A stretch of DNA of 64,000 bases from the NCBI RefSeq assembly GCF_000312045.1, contig NZ_HE978634.1, positions 365,192 through 429,191 on the forward strand. Direction: 5' to 3'. Source of the DNA: Noviherbaspirillum massiliense JC206 (GTDB lineage: Bacteria > Pseudomonadota > Gammaproteobacteria > Burkholderiales > Burkholderiaceae_D). The position numbers and the translations under genes were made by a program. The notes under the pieces were generated by a model. It was not told where the DNA came from. It ran no database searches and saw nothing but the letters and a program-made list of their open reading frames with translations. Each line of letters begins with the position of its first letter. Within the stretch, counting starts at the first letter, position 1. This document shows, piece after piece, positions 46,288-54,911 of the stretch.

Positions 46288-46378
46288 GGAGAGATGGATG
46301 AGTGGTTTAAGTCGCACGCCTGGAAAGCGTGTATAGGTTAATAGCCTATCGGGGGTTCGAATCCCCCTCTCTCCGCCA
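46288..46378 (+). tRNA. tRNA-Ser (anticodon GGA)
   Basis: The 91-base gene folds as a class II tRNA with acceptor GGAGAGA/TCTCTCC, D-arm with GAGTGGTTTAAG, anticodon stem CACGC/GCGTG enclosing CTGGAAA (anticodon GGA at 46322-46324), a long variable arm (TATAGGTTAATAGCCTATC) and T-loop GTTCGAATC. CCA is encoded. A possible extended -10 TGCTATCAT lies at about 46242-46250. It reads UCC and UCU serine codons. Confidence 0.96.
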
Positions 46379-46387
46379 GGAATCAAA

Positions 46388-46414
46388 AAGAAGGCCTCCA
46401 ATCGGAGGCCTTTT
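46388..46414 (+). terminator. Terminator of tRNA-Ser
   Basis: AAGGCCTCC and GGAGGCCTT form a nine-pair stem around AATC, ending in TTTT, ten bases after the tRNA CCA end. Confidence 0.92.
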
Positions 46415-46783
46415 CCAATTGCGCTCCAGATTTCGTTTGCGCTATTGGAGTTTAAGTCAGCAAGTCTTTGGTCAGAAGCTGCAATCTTGCAATGCTTGAA
46501 GTCCAAAGGGTTGACTTAAACTTAACGCCCTCTTATCTAACAGCGGTATTTGCCAAGCTAATTGCCCTATCAACCGAAGTCGAGCGATGAACGACCAATA
46601 GGTCACTCGGTCTTTGTCAGTTCAACTGCACGCTTCAAATCTTCAAACCAGTGTGAACCGATATAGCGAGATCTGAGCCTCTTGCAATATTATTCTCGCC
46701 ACAAGAAGGCACTTGAATCCGAACGAGTCAAGCAAGGATCCTGACAATGTCGGCGTCAATAGCGAAATCAAAGAGGCGATACG
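46415..46783. other. Gene-free, lower-GC stretch after tRNA-Ser
   Basis: About 370 bases of noticeably AT-richer DNA lie between the tRNA terminator and the AraC regulator gene. No open frame has a ribosome-binding site or family resemblance. The location directly after a tRNA gene would suit a decayed integrated element, but no integrase or attachment repeat was found. Confidence 0.5.
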
Positions 46784-47566
46784 ATGACCGAGGCAGGAAC
46801 GGGAGGCAGCAGGTCTTTCGGAACCGGAAGGATCGTGTTCTGGCGCGGCGGAAGCGTCTGGATCGGACATACGGTGGAAGAAACGGGATTCCACGACCAT
46901 CATGCAATCCAGACCACGCTCTCGCTGTCGGGCGGCGCGGTGCGCTTCCGCCGTCCCGGGGAAGACTGGATTTCTTATGCGGCGGCCACCGTCGCTGCCC
47001 ATCAATCGCATGCGTTTGAAGCGCGCGGCGAACTCGTTGCGCTGATCTTCGCCGAACCCGAGTCGCGCGAGGGAAGAGTGCTGCGCGCGCACTACCGCGA
47101 GGGCGTGGCGGCACTCGATGCTGCCACCCTGGCCAGCGAAGCCGCAGAACTCGCCTCCGCCTATGCACGCCGGGCTGCCGACGAAGAACTTGCCGCCTGC
47201 GCCCGGGCAGTGACGGCGAAGCTCACTTCTCTCCAGGCCTTGCCCGCCAAGCCTTTCGACAAGCGGATCGAGCGCGCCATCGACGCGTTGCGAGAACGGC
47301 TTGGCGAGTCGGTCACGATGGCCGAGATCGCCGACGCAGTCCATCTTTCTCCCGAACGCTTCCGCCATCTGTTTCTGGAAGAAACCGGCATTCGCTTCCG
47401 GCCCTATGTACTCTGGCTGCGCCTCGAAGTCGCAGTTGCTGCCTATGCAGCGGGCAACAGCCTGACCCACGCTGCGCATGCCGGCGGCTTTGCCGACTCT
47501 GCCCATTTTTCCCGCACCTTCAAGCGCATGTTCGGCGTGCCGGCAGTCGGCGTCCACCGCGCCTGA
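46784..47566 (+). CDS. AraC family transcriptional regulator
   Basis: The 260-residue protein has a C-terminal AraC DNA-binding domain of about 95 residues with two helix-turn-helix units: SVTMAEIADAVHLSPERFRH and NSLTHAAHAGGFADSAHFSR, followed by FKRMFG. The N-terminal half looks like a cupin sensor (RIVFWRGGSVWIGHT, HDHHAIQTTLSLSGG), in which the HDHH cluster might bind metal; this is inference. It lies directly upstream of a metallothionein-like gene on the same strand, which suggests control of a metal- or redox-stress cluster. Confidence 0.88.
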   Translation: MTEAGTGGSRSFGTGRIVFWRGGSVWIGHTVEETGFHDHHAIQTTLSLSGGAVRFRRPGEDWISYAAATVAAHQSHAFEARGELVALIFAEPESREGRVLRAHYREGVAALDAATLASEAAELASAYARRAADEELAACARAVTAKLTSLQALPAKPFDKRIERAIDALRERLGESVTMAEIADAVHLSPERFRHLFLEETGIRFRPYVLWLRLEVAVAAYAAGNSLTHAAHAGGFADSAHFSRTFKRMFGVPAVGVHRA

Positions 47567-47727
47567 CCGAACCTCACTTTTCCTTCGCGACCGCCGCACG
47601 GTCTGGCCCGGCTTACCTGTCACCGGCGTTCGGCATACGGCTTGTGCAGTTAGCCGTTTCATTCAAGTCGCGGCGGGGGCCACCCTCCTACACTGGCATC
47701 TCACTTCCATCCGAAAGGAGAAATGCC

Positions 47728-47895
47728 ATGAACACCGCCATCCAGACCGAATGCACATGCAACACCTGCCCTGGTGCCGGCTGCGCCTGCGGCTGCCAGG
47801 ACTCACAGCTTTTGCAGGGCCGACAGAAAGCCTGTGCCTGCGGCCCGCAGTGCCAGTGCGGCTCGCAATGCACCTGCGCGACGGCTGATGCCTGA
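47728..47895 (+). CDS. Metallothionein-like cysteine-rich peptide
   Basis: The 55-residue peptide has 12 cysteines at 9, 11, 14, 19, 21, 23, 36, 38, 42, 44, 48 and 50, nearly all as CxC or CxxC, in two groups separated by a QDSQLLQGRQK linker. This two-cluster arrangement fits a metal-thiolate peptide that sequesters soft metals such as zinc, cadmium or copper. No histidines are present. GAAAGGAG lies at the right distance from the ATG. The upstream frame is not part of the gene. Confidence 0.82.
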   Translation: MNTAIQTECTCNTCPGAGCACGCQDSQLLQGRQKACACGPQCQCGSQCTCATADA

Positions 47896-47982
47896 TCCGG
47901 CGCCGGGCCGCGTCACGATGAGCTGGCCCGGCATCTTACTCATTCCGTTATTCCCGAAACATTCCAACGAAGGAGCAATGCC

Positions 47983-48447
47983 ATGCTTCGAAAATTTCTT
48001 TCCCCGCTTTCCTTTGCCGCACTCGCATCCGTAACGGCCTGCATGTCCCCGCCGTCCGGGCTGAACCTGTCGCTGGATCGCCCGAGCGCACACGACAAGT
48101 ACGAGGCCTCGATCCATCCTTTGGCCGAGCCAGTTGCCATCAACAGGATGCACGCATGGGAAATCCAGCTGCGTACGCCCTCTGGCGAGCCGGTGACGGG
48201 TGCCCGCATTGCCGTCGGCGGTGGCATGCCGCAGCACGGCCACGGCTTTCCGACCCAACCCAGGGTCACGAAAGAACTCGGCGGTGGCCGCTATCTCATC
48301 GAGGGCATGAAATTCAGCATGCCGGGCTGGTGGGAAATCAAGCTGACAGTAGACGCGGCGCCCGGCATGGACGAGATCACCTTCAATACGATCATCCCAT
48401 TGCGGTCCGATTCAAAGGTGGCGGCAAACAACTCCACCACGCATTGA
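47983..48447 (+). CDS. FixH/YtkA-like lipoprotein
   Basis: The 154-residue protein has a signal peptide with a lipobox (ASVTAC, lipidation at C20) and a single beta-sandwich domain of the FixH/YtkA-like kind with HAWEIQLRTPSGEPV, GARIAVGGGMPQHGHGFPT and IEGMKFSMPGWWEIKL. The His/Met-rich loop (MPQHGHG, MKFSM) is suited to copper. It is followed 13 bases later by the di-heme peroxidase gene. AAGGAG precedes the ATG. Confidence 0.78.
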   Translation: MLRKFLSPLSFAALASVTACMSPPSGLNLSLDRPSAHDKYEASIHPLAEPVAINRMHAWEIQLRTPSGEPVTGARIAVGGGMPQHGHGFPTQPRVTKELGGGRYLIEGMKFSMPGWWEIKLTVDAAPGMDEITFNTIIPLRSDSKVAANNSTTH

Positions 48448-48459
48448 TTCCGGTCGATC

Positions 48460-49713
48460 ATGAAACCCAAGACAGGACTGATGCCCTTCCTGCTGGCCGC
48501 AGCATTGCTTGCAGGCGCAGCACTGGCAGGACCATTCAGCATCAAGAGCTTTGACGGATGGGATGCGGAAGAGATCGCGGTTTTATCGTCGATGCGCTTG
48601 CGTGAACTGCCGCCCGCGCCGAACGATCCGTCAAACGCGTACGAGGCATCGCCGGCCGCAGTGAGCCTCGGACAGCGCATATTTTCCGACCGCCGCTTCA
48701 GCAGCAACGGCGCGGTCTCCTGTGCGAGCTGCCATCAGCCAGGCAAGCAGTTTCAGGATGGACTGCCCTTGGGGTTAGGCGTAGCCACCGGTGCCCGACG
48801 GACCATGCCAGTGGTCGCGGCCGGCCACAGTCCATTTTTGTTCTGGGACGGCCGCAAGGACAGCCTCTGGTCGCAAGCTCTCGGTCCCCTGGAAGACCCG
48901 GCCGAACATGGCGGCAATCGTCTGGCTTATGCGCATCTTCTCAAGGCGCATTATCGGGCTGAATATGAATCGATCTTCGGCGCCATGCCGGACTTGAGCC
49001 GGATGCCCAAAGCGGCAAGCCCGCTGGGAACGCCAGCGCAACAACTCGCCTGGAGCACGATGAGCGAAGATGCGCGCCGGGAAGTGTCGCGAGTGTTCGC
49101 CAACATGGGCAAGGCACTTGCGGCTTATCAGAAGACACTGGAGTACGGTGAGTCACGCATGGACCGGTATATCGAAGGTGTGGTCAGGCGCGATGCGGAA
49201 GCATCCCGAATCCTCAATGCAGTGGAAAAGAACGGACTGCGAATTTTCATTGGGAAGGGCCAGTGCATCACTTGCCATAACGGCCCGCTGTTGACGGACC
49301 AGCATTTTCACAATACCGGCATTGCCCCGCGCGAGGCCGGGCAGCCGGATCATGGCCGCCTTGCCGCCATTGCGAAGGTGCGCAGCGATGAATTCAATTG
49401 CCTTGGCCGCTTCAGCGATGCCAGGCCGGAGCAATGCGAAGAGCTGCGCTTTCTCGCCGCTGACGACCATGCCACGGAAGGCGCATTCAAGACGCCAAGC
49501 CTGCGCAATGTCGCCTTGCGTGCGCCCTATATGCATGCCGGCCAGCTCGCCACGCTGGCCGATGTGGTTCGGCACTACAGCAAGGCGCCTGCGGCAGCGA
49601 CCGGACACAGCGAACTCAAGCCAGTCCAGCTGTCTGAAGCCGAAGTGCGGGATCTGGTCGCGTTTCTCGGCACCCTGTCCGGCCCCGTCGTTGAACGGGC
49701 CCAGCGAAAATGA
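48460..49713 (+). CDS. Di-heme cytochrome c peroxidase / MauG-like protein
   Basis: The 417-residue protein has a signal peptide (about 1-23), two heme-binding motifs, CASCH (C88, C91, H92) and CITCH (C269, C272, H273), and FWDGRKDSLWSQALGPL and FKTPSLRNVALRAPYMHAG, which are standard for the bacterial cytochrome c peroxidase/MauG group. It resides in the periplasm and either reduces hydrogen peroxide or oxidises a protein or small-molecule partner. The close neighbour encoding a FixH-like lipoprotein is a frequent companion. Confidence 0.9.
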   Translation: MKPKTGLMPFLLAAALLAGAALAGPFSIKSFDGWDAEEIAVLSSMRLRELPPAPNDPSNAYEASPAAVSLGQRIFSDRRFSSNGAVSCASCHQPGKQFQDGLPLGLGVATGARRTMPVVAAGHSPFLFWDGRKDSLWSQALGPLEDPAEHGGNRLAYAHLLKAHYRAEYESIFGAMPDLSRMPKAASPLGTPAQQLAWSTMSEDARREVSRVFANMGKALAAYQKTLEYGESRMDRYIEGVVRRDAEASRILNAVEKNGLRIFIGKGQCITCHNGPLLTDQHFHNTGIAPREAGQPDHGRLAAIAKVRSDEFNCLGRFSDARPEQCEELRFLAADDHATEGAFKTPSLRNVALRAPYMHAGQLATLADVVRHYSKAPAAATGHSELKPVQLSEAEVRDLVAFLGTLSGPVVERAQRK

Positions 49714-49775
49714 ACTGGGGCGATGCAAGGCCCATGCGCTTTTCCCTTACATAACTCTTTGGAAGAAATCTCACC

Positions 49776-50126
49776 ATGAAGACTGAATTGATGCTCGCGT
49801 TCGAGGCGGAAATGACCGCAGCGTGGCGTCTGATTGATGCAGGGCGCCTGGATGGCGCAATGCGGCATCTGGAACGGGCCCACGTGCTGGGGCAGAACCA
49901 TGTCGTGCCGCATGTCCGCTCCCATTGGGCCATGCTCTGCATTGCGTTCAAACGCCATTCGCTTGCTGAAAGTTTGGGACAAGCGATCCGGATCATTCTG
50001 GGAGCATTGGGCTCAGCCGTGGGAGTGGTCCCGACTGGCAATACCGGAGGCACGAACATCAGCATGTTTGCGCGCCTGCCGATCGATCATGATCTTGCGG
50101 CGATCATCAAGTGGGACCAGAGATGA
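49776..50126 (+). CDS. DUF3703 family protein
   Basis: The 116-residue protein has the DUF3703 layout: an N-terminal helical region (EMTAAWRLIDAGRLDGAMRHLERAHVLGQ, shown as two adjoining helices), HVRSHWAMLCIAFKRHSLAE, then GVVPTGNTGGTNISMFARLPI. The family is often found next to metal-resistance genes and has no known activity. It is the last gene of the 47.7-50.1 kb cluster and is followed by a terminator. Confidence 0.85.
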   Translation: MKTELMLAFEAEMTAAWRLIDAGRLDGAMRHLERAHVLGQNHVVPHVRSHWAMLCIAFKRHSLAESLGQAIRIILGALGSAVGVVPTGNTGGTNISMFARLPIDHDLAAIIKWDQR

Positions 50127-50214
50127 GCTGAGTCCTCTGCTTTGGAAATTCACTGATACCTTGAATATCCTGCAGAAACGGATTCATGGCGAACTGCCAG
50201 CACCCCAAAGAATG

Positions 50215-50242
50215 AAAAAGGCCTCCGATGGGAGGCCTTTTT
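50215..50242 (+). terminator. Terminator of the metal/redox cluster
   Basis: AAAAAGGCCTCC and GGAGGCCTTTTT enclose GATG and form a 12-pair stem with A/T tracts, usable in both directions; it closes the DUF3703 gene and the convergent carboxymuconolactone decarboxylase-like gene. Confidence 0.92.
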
Positions 50243-50301
50243 ATTTGCATTTTCCCAATCGCAATACGTTGGGTGATTCGATATGCCTTGCCAGATGAGA
50301 T

Positions 50302-50919
50302 TTATCGCGGAAACGCCGACAAGCCCGGCGCTTTGGCCTCGCTTGGTCCCGGCGTGCGAGCCACGTTCATGATCCAGCAGACCATGACAAAGTAGCCGAC
50401 CAGGGCGGTGAGCTCCACCGTGCCCGCCTCTCCAAAGCGCGAAGCAGCGTCGGCATAAGTTTCATCGCTGACGCCATGCCGCCGCATCAATTCGTTCACA
50501 AAATCGAATATGCACGCTTCATCGCCTTCGAGGCTGCGCGGATGCCGGCCAGCGGCGAGCGCATCGATGGCGTCGGGCGGGACACCTGCCTTGATGGCCA
50601 GCGGGGCGTGGGTTTGCCATTCGAACTGGTTGTGCGTTTCCCGTGCCACGATGCAGATGGCGAGTTCCCGGACGCGATCGGACAGCGTGCCGCCGAAGCG
50701 CAAGGCTGCGCCGGTGTTGCCGATATGTTCCATGATGGCCGGGGTCTGCAACAGGGGAACGAAGGGGCCGAAGATGGCCTTGCGCGGGCCATTGATGATG
50801 GCGTCCGCCGCTGCGCGCTGGGCGTCGCTCATGGCGCTGCGCTCGGGAACCGGCAAGCGCTCCGATTGCGATGGGCCGAATCCTTGCGGTGCGGCCGTGA
50901 CGGGTGTCGGGTTATCCAT
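50302..50919 (-). CDS. Carboxymuconolactone decarboxylase family protein
   Basis: The 205-residue protein has the AhpD/CMD fold: RVRELAICIVARETHNQFEWQTHAPLA (given as RELAICIVARETHNQFEW and adjoining residues) with the conserved glutamate-histidine-tryptophan region, and IFDFVNELMRRHGVSD. It lacks the CxxC of AhpD, so a peroxidase function is unlikely; the activity is unknown. Its start lies within the last eight bases of the MFS gene, so the two are coupled. Confidence 0.87.
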   Translation of the reverse strand: MDNPTPVTAAPQGFGPSQSERLPVPERSAMSDAQRAAADAIINGPRKAIFGPFVPLLQTPAIMEHIGNTGAALRFGGTLSDRVRELAICIVARETHNQFEWQTHAPLAIKAGVPPDAIDALAAGRHPRSLEGDEACIFDFVNELMRRHGVSDETYADAASRFGEAGTVELTALVGYFVMVCWIMNVARTPGPSEAKAPGLSAFPR

Positions 50920-52138
50920 GCCGATGCTCCTTGATGAAGTGTTGATGATGTTCCTCGCGCCACAGGTAGATGGCGCTGATGATTAAACCGACGGCGGCAA
51001 GCTCCAGGGCATAGGTCAGGGCCGCAGAAAAATCGGCCGTCAGACGCCCGATGGCGGCGGAGACGACCGGGCCCATAAGCTGGCCCAGGGCAAAACCGGC
51101 AGTCATGCGGGCCAGGATGCCGGTGGCCTGTCCCTTCGCTCGTATCCGTCCTTCCTGCATGGCGACCATGGTGATGACCATGAAGGTTCCGCCTACCAGC
51201 AATGCGGCGATCACGATGCTGGGGAGGGACACCCAGATGGCCGGCAGCAATACGCCGGCCGCCATCAATAGATGGGATGTTGCCCACACCTGCACGCGAT
51301 TGGCCTTTTTCAGCCCCCAGGAAACCAGGATTGTCGACAGCGCTGCTGCAATGCCAAACACTGGCCAGGCCCAGCCGAATACTTTCGGGTCGTCCACTAG
51401 TTGTCGTGCAAGAACCGGCAAATAGGTGGCGGGAAGAATGTAGCCGAATCCAAACAGGCTGTAGCAGGCAACCAGGCCGGCCGTGTTGCCGGGCGCGTTT
51501 CCCGCTGCGTCTTGCACAATCTCTGCCGTGGCCGGAGTGCCGGGATTGGGAAGCCGCCGGCCCACGAGCAAGGGAACAAGTGCCGCGACTGCCGCCAGGA
51601 CAGCGAGTTCAACCCACATCCTGTCGGCAGAGACGTCGGGCCGCGCCTGGATGACGCAGAAGACGCCGACCGCCGCAATGCCGGTGCCGACGCCGGCAAA
51701 GATCACTCCGGCAAGATGTGGCCGCCCAAGAAAGGCCAGCCAGCCCAAACCCCATGCACTCGTCGCAACCAGTGCCCATGCGCTCAGCACGCCGGCCACA
51801 AAGCGCAGCAAGGCCCAGACCGGCAGCGAAGCCGTCCAGCCTACCGCCGCCGTCACGACGACCGTGCAGAGCAGGCTCAGCGCCAGGAGAGTCGCCGGCC
51901 GCAGGCGCACCCGGGCGGCGAACAAGGCTCCCAGCAAGTAGCCGAGGTAATTGCTTGCCGCAAGCCAAGCGCCGCCTTCGCTGTTGAGCTGTCCGTCCCG
52001 AACCATCAATGGAAATAGCGGGGTGAAGGCGAACCGCCCGATGCCCATGGCCACGGCCAGGGAAAGCAGTGCAGCGCAGCAAATCACTGCAGCCAAGGGG
52101 AGCGACCGGGCATTGGGGGAGGAGATCGAAGTCATCAT
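50912..52138 (-). CDS. YbfB/YjiJ family MFS transporter
   Basis: The 408-residue membrane protein has about 12 hydrophobic segments and the family start MGIGRFAFTPLFPLM, followed by GAWLAASNYLGYLLGALFAA. It should move a small molecule across the inner membrane by proton coupling. Two adjacent ATG codons (52138, 52135) follow AAGGTCC; I use the first. The divergent LysR gene 65 bases away probably controls it, and the CMD-family gene follows with overlap. Confidence 0.9.
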   Translation of the reverse strand: MMTSISSPNARSLPLAAVICCAALLSLAVAMGIGRFAFTPLFPLMVRDGQLNSEGGAWLAASNYLGYLLGALFAARVRLRPATLLALSLLCTVVVTAAVGWTASLPVWALLRFVAGVLSAWALVATSAWGLGWLAFLGRPHLAGVIFAGVGTGIAAVGVFCVIQARPDVSADRMWVELAVLAAVAALVPLLVGRRLPNPGTPATAEIVQDAAGNAPGNTAGLVACYSLFGFGYILPATYLPVLARQLVDDPKVFGWAWPVFGIAAALSTILVSWGLKKANRVQVWATSHLLMAAGVLLPAIWVSLPSIVIAALLVGGTFMVITMVAMQEGRIRAKGQATGILARMTAGFALGQLMGPVVSAAIGRLTADFSAALTYALELAAVGLIISAIYLWREEHHQHFIKEHRHG

Positions 52139-52203
52139 GGACCTTATTACAACGCAAGCCGAGTTTGCTGACAAATGAATAAATGTGAACTACGATTCTC
52201 GAT

Positions 52204-53124
52204 ATGAGAACAATCGACTTGGAATCCCTGGCGATCTTCCGCGCCGTGGTCGAGGAAGGTGGCGTGGTCCGGGCCGCGGACAGGCTGCACCGCGTGCCTT
52301 CCAACGTGACCACCCGGATCAGGCAACTCGAAGAATACCTCGGCGTCCGCCTGTTCCGGCGGGAGGGCCGCATGCTCAGCCTGTCCGCGGAAGGCCGCAC
52401 GCTGCTGAATTATTCCGTGCGGCTGCTTCGTCTTGCCGACGAAGCCGTCAACGAATTGCGCACCGGACGACCGCATGGGGCATTCCGCCTCGGTTCTCTG
52501 GAAAGCACCGCCGGGAGCCGGCTGGCGCCGATCCTGTCACGCTACCATGCCGAAAATCCGGGCGTCGTCGTGGAACTGGTTACCGGGACGACGGGCGCTC
52601 TCATCAACCGGGTTCTGAATTTCGAGATCGAAGCGGCGTTCGTTTCCGAACCCTTCACCCCCACGGGACTTGCCACCCTGCCTGTATTCCGCGAGGAACT
52701 GGTCCTCATTACCTCGAAACACGTTGAAAAGGTGCGAACGGCCAAGGACCTGGGGCGCAGCACGATGATTGCGTTCGCGCACGGATGTTCCTACCGCAAG
52801 CGGCTCGAAGACTGGCTGGGCGGCGAAAATGTCCTGCCTGCACGCGCGCTCGAGTTTTCGTCCTACCAGGGCATGATTGCCTGCGTCGCCGCCGGGACGG
52901 GATTTGCCATCGTTCCCAAATCCGTGCTGGTGGCATTGCATGCCACGGAAAAGGTGAACCAGCATGCGCTGCCCAAGCGCATTTCCGCAAACCGGACCCA
53001 TCTCGTCTGGCGCGGCGAACCTTCTCTCGCCCTGGAGGGGCTGATCAACTTAGTGCAGGCTGAATCGCCGTTGCCGGCCGCCCTCCCGGAGCGCTCCCCG
53101 GTCGCAAAGAGCAGAGTTGCATAA
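52204..53124 (+). CDS. LysR family transcriptional regulator
   Basis: The 306-residue regulator has an N-terminal helix-turn-helix (LAIFRAVVEEGGVVRAADRL, SNVTTRIRQLEEYLG, LFRREGRMLSLSAEGRTLL) and a C-terminal substrate-binding domain starting at about residue 92. It is transcribed divergently from the MFS-CMD operon with 65 bases between, the usual arrangement for LysR control of a neighbour. The inducer is unknown. Confidence 0.93.
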   Translation: MRTIDLESLAIFRAVVEEGGVVRAADRLHRVPSNVTTRIRQLEEYLGVRLFRREGRMLSLSAEGRTLLNYSVRLLRLADEAVNELRTGRPHGAFRLGSLESTAGSRLAPILSRYHAENPGVVVELVTGTTGALINRVLNFEIEAAFVSEPFTPTGLATLPVFREELVLITSKHVEKVRTAKDLGRSTMIAFAHGCSYRKRLEDWLGGENVLPARALEFSSYQGMIACVAAGTGFAIVPKSVLVALHATEKVNQHALPKRISANRTHLVWRGEPSLALEGLINLVQAESPLPAALPERSPVAKSRVA

Positions 53125-53229
53125 GCCGCAGAAGCTGCAATGCGGAAACCATCTGGTGCTCGTACGGTCGATGCCTGACCGACGTCTATCATCACGAACG
53201 CCATTCTGTTCCTGGGCCTCGCTGACGCG

Positions 53230-53260
53230 GGAACGCGCCCGTTTGCCGTTTCATCTAATG
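53230..53260 (+). promoter_or_regulatory. Candidate ECF sigma promoter of the sigma factor gene
   Basis: GGAAC at 53230-53234, a 19-base spacer, and TCTAATG at 53254-53260, 30 bases before the sigma gene start. The element GGAACGCGCC...TTCATCTAATG recurs nearly unchanged at 55665-55695. GGAAC is the usual -35 of ECF promoters, so autoregulation is likely. Confidence 0.65.
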
Positions 53261-53290
53261 TCGTGAAAACAATGCACAAGGACGATGGTC

Positions 53291-53995
53291 ATGCACTCAA
53301 TGACTCAACAGGCGGCCACGGCAGGCATGTCCGATACGGAACTCGCTTCCAGGATCGCAGCAGGCGACCAGCAAGCCTTCGTGCTGCTGATGCGGCGCCA
53401 TAACCAGAGCCTCTATCGCACCGCGCGCAGCATTCTGAAAGACGATGCGGAGGCCGAGGATGTGGTCCAGGATGCGTATCTGCTGGCTTATCGCGGCATC
53501 GACAAATTCCGGGGCGATGCGAAGCTGTCGACCTGGCTGACGCGCATCGTGGTCAATGAAGCGATTGCGCGCGCGCGCAAGAGCAGCCGCAGGGCCGAGG
53601 TGATCCGATTGAACGATTCCCCGACAGGCATCGAGACAACGGAAGAAGCCATGACTGAAACCCCATCCGAACAGCCGGAGCAGTCTGCGGTGCGCGCCGA
53701 AATGCGCCGCATTCTGGAGCGAAAGATCGACGATCTTCCGGAAGCCTTCCGCACCGTGTTCGTGCTGCGCGCGCTGGAAGAGATGACGGTGGAGGAAGTC
53801 GCCACCTGCCTGTCGATTCCCGAAAACACGGTGCGCACACGCTTCTTCCGCGCCCGCGCCTTGCTGCGGGAAGCCTTGCTGAGCGAAGTCGACTTCGCCT
53901 TTGCAGATGCCTTTTCCTTTGCCGGCGCACGCTGCGACCGCATCGTCGCGGGCGTCCTGGCGCGGCTCGATTCCATGCAGGCGGGCGATTCCTGA
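53291..53995 (+). CDS. ECF RNA polymerase sigma factor
   Basis: The 234-residue protein has sigma-2 (LMRRHNQSLYRTARSILKDD, EDVVQDAYLLAYRGIDKF, STWLTRIVVNEAIARAR) and sigma-4 (LPEAFRTVFVLRALEEMTVE, CLSIPENTVRTRFFRARALL) joined by an acidic linker; sigma-1 and sigma-3 are absent, as in ECF factors. A C-terminal tail with ARCDRIVAGVL follows. The ATG at 53291 lies eight bases after AAGGA, better placed than the ATG at 53285. No anti-sigma gene is adjacent; folE2 follows instead. Confidence 0.93.
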   Translation: MHSMTQQAATAGMSDTELASRIAAGDQQAFVLLMRRHNQSLYRTARSILKDDAEAEDVVQDAYLLAYRGIDKFRGDAKLSTWLTRIVVNEAIARARKSSRRAEVIRLNDSPTGIETTEEAMTETPSEQPEQSAVRAEMRRILERKIDDLPEAFRTVFVLRALEEMTVEEVATCLSIPENTVRTRFFRARALLREALLSEVDFAFADAFSFAGARCDRIVAGVLARLDSMQAGDS

Positions 53996-54058
53996 TTCCT
54001 TCGGCCGAGTGCCTTGCCGCGCCGGCCAACCATATCCATCAAAACCGGGAGGACCAGC

Positions 54059-54853
54059 ATGAATGCGCCCGAGAGACTCGCGCTACCCGACATCCAGTCG
54101 CAACCTGACAGGCGCAACATCCACATCGACGCAGTCGGCGTGAAAGAGCTGCGCTATCCGGTGTCGATCCGAAGCCGTTGCAGGACGGTTGCCACCATTG
54201 GCACATTCACGATGACTGTGGGCTTGCCCGCCGCCGCCAAAGGCACGCACATGTCGCGCTTCATCGAAGCGCTCGAGGCGCAGGACGCGCCGCTGGACCA
54301 GGAACGATTCCGGGCAATGCTGTTCGCCATGCTGGAACGGCTGGATGCGCACAGCGGCGCCATCGAGATGCGGTTTCCCTATTTCGTCAATAAGGCCGCG
54401 CCGGTATCCGGCGTGCAGGGCATGCTGGATCACGAGGTGTGCTGGCGCGCCAGCAGAGCCCCTTCGGGGGAGTACGCATTCAGCATGCAAGTGACGGTCG
54501 CGGCGACCAGCCTGTGCCCGTGCTCGAAGGAGATATCCCGCTACGGCGCCCACAACCAGCGCTCGCACATCACGATCGAGGCCCGGCTGGGCGTCGCGAT
54601 GGAGATCGAGGAGCTGATCGCCATCGCCGAGCAAAGCGCGTCCTGCGAGGTGTATGGATTGCTCAAGCGCGCGGATGAGAAATACGTGACCGAGCGTGCC
54701 TATGACAATCCGAAATTCGTGGAAGACCTGGTGCGCGACGCGGCGCTGGCGCTGAACCGGGATAAGCGCGTGCTTGCGTATGTGGTGGAAGCGGAGAATT
54801 TCGAATCGATCCACAACCACTCGGCCTTTGCCCGCATTGCCCGGGAAGCGTGA
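54059..54853 (+). CDS. folE2: GTP cyclohydrolase FolE2 (type IB)
   Basis: The 264-residue enzyme converts GTP to 7,8-dihydroneopterin triphosphate, the first step of folate and queuosine-type pathways. The catalytic segment TSLCPCSKEISRYGAHNQRS contains C153 and H165 in the spacing of the Cys and His ligands of characterised FolE2. Type IB enzymes accept metals other than zinc and are often used under zinc shortage or oxidative stress. GGGAGGA precedes the ATG. It follows the ECF sigma gene and precedes a flavin reductase-like gene, which suggests stress control. Confidence 0.95.
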   Translation: MNAPERLALPDIQSQPDRRNIHIDAVGVKELRYPVSIRSRCRTVATIGTFTMTVGLPAAAKGTHMSRFIEALEAQDAPLDQERFRAMLFAMLERLDAHSGAIEMRFPYFVNKAAPVSGVQGMLDHEVCWRASRAPSGEYAFSMQVTVAATSLCPCSKEISRYGAHNQRSHITIEARLGVAMEIEELIAIAEQSASCEVYGLLKRADEKYVTERAYDNPKFVEDLVRDAALALNRDKRVLAYVVEAENFESIHNHSAFARIAREA

Positions 54854-54911
54854 ACGGCCGATCTCGCTATCAGCGTCGCCGCGAGCAGGCCATTCTTGCA
54901 AGGAGAGTCAC

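Noticed and set aside
46288-46783. Integrated element after tRNA-Ser
   Set aside because: The AT-richer gap following the tRNA has no integrase, no repeat of the tRNA 3' end and no gene.
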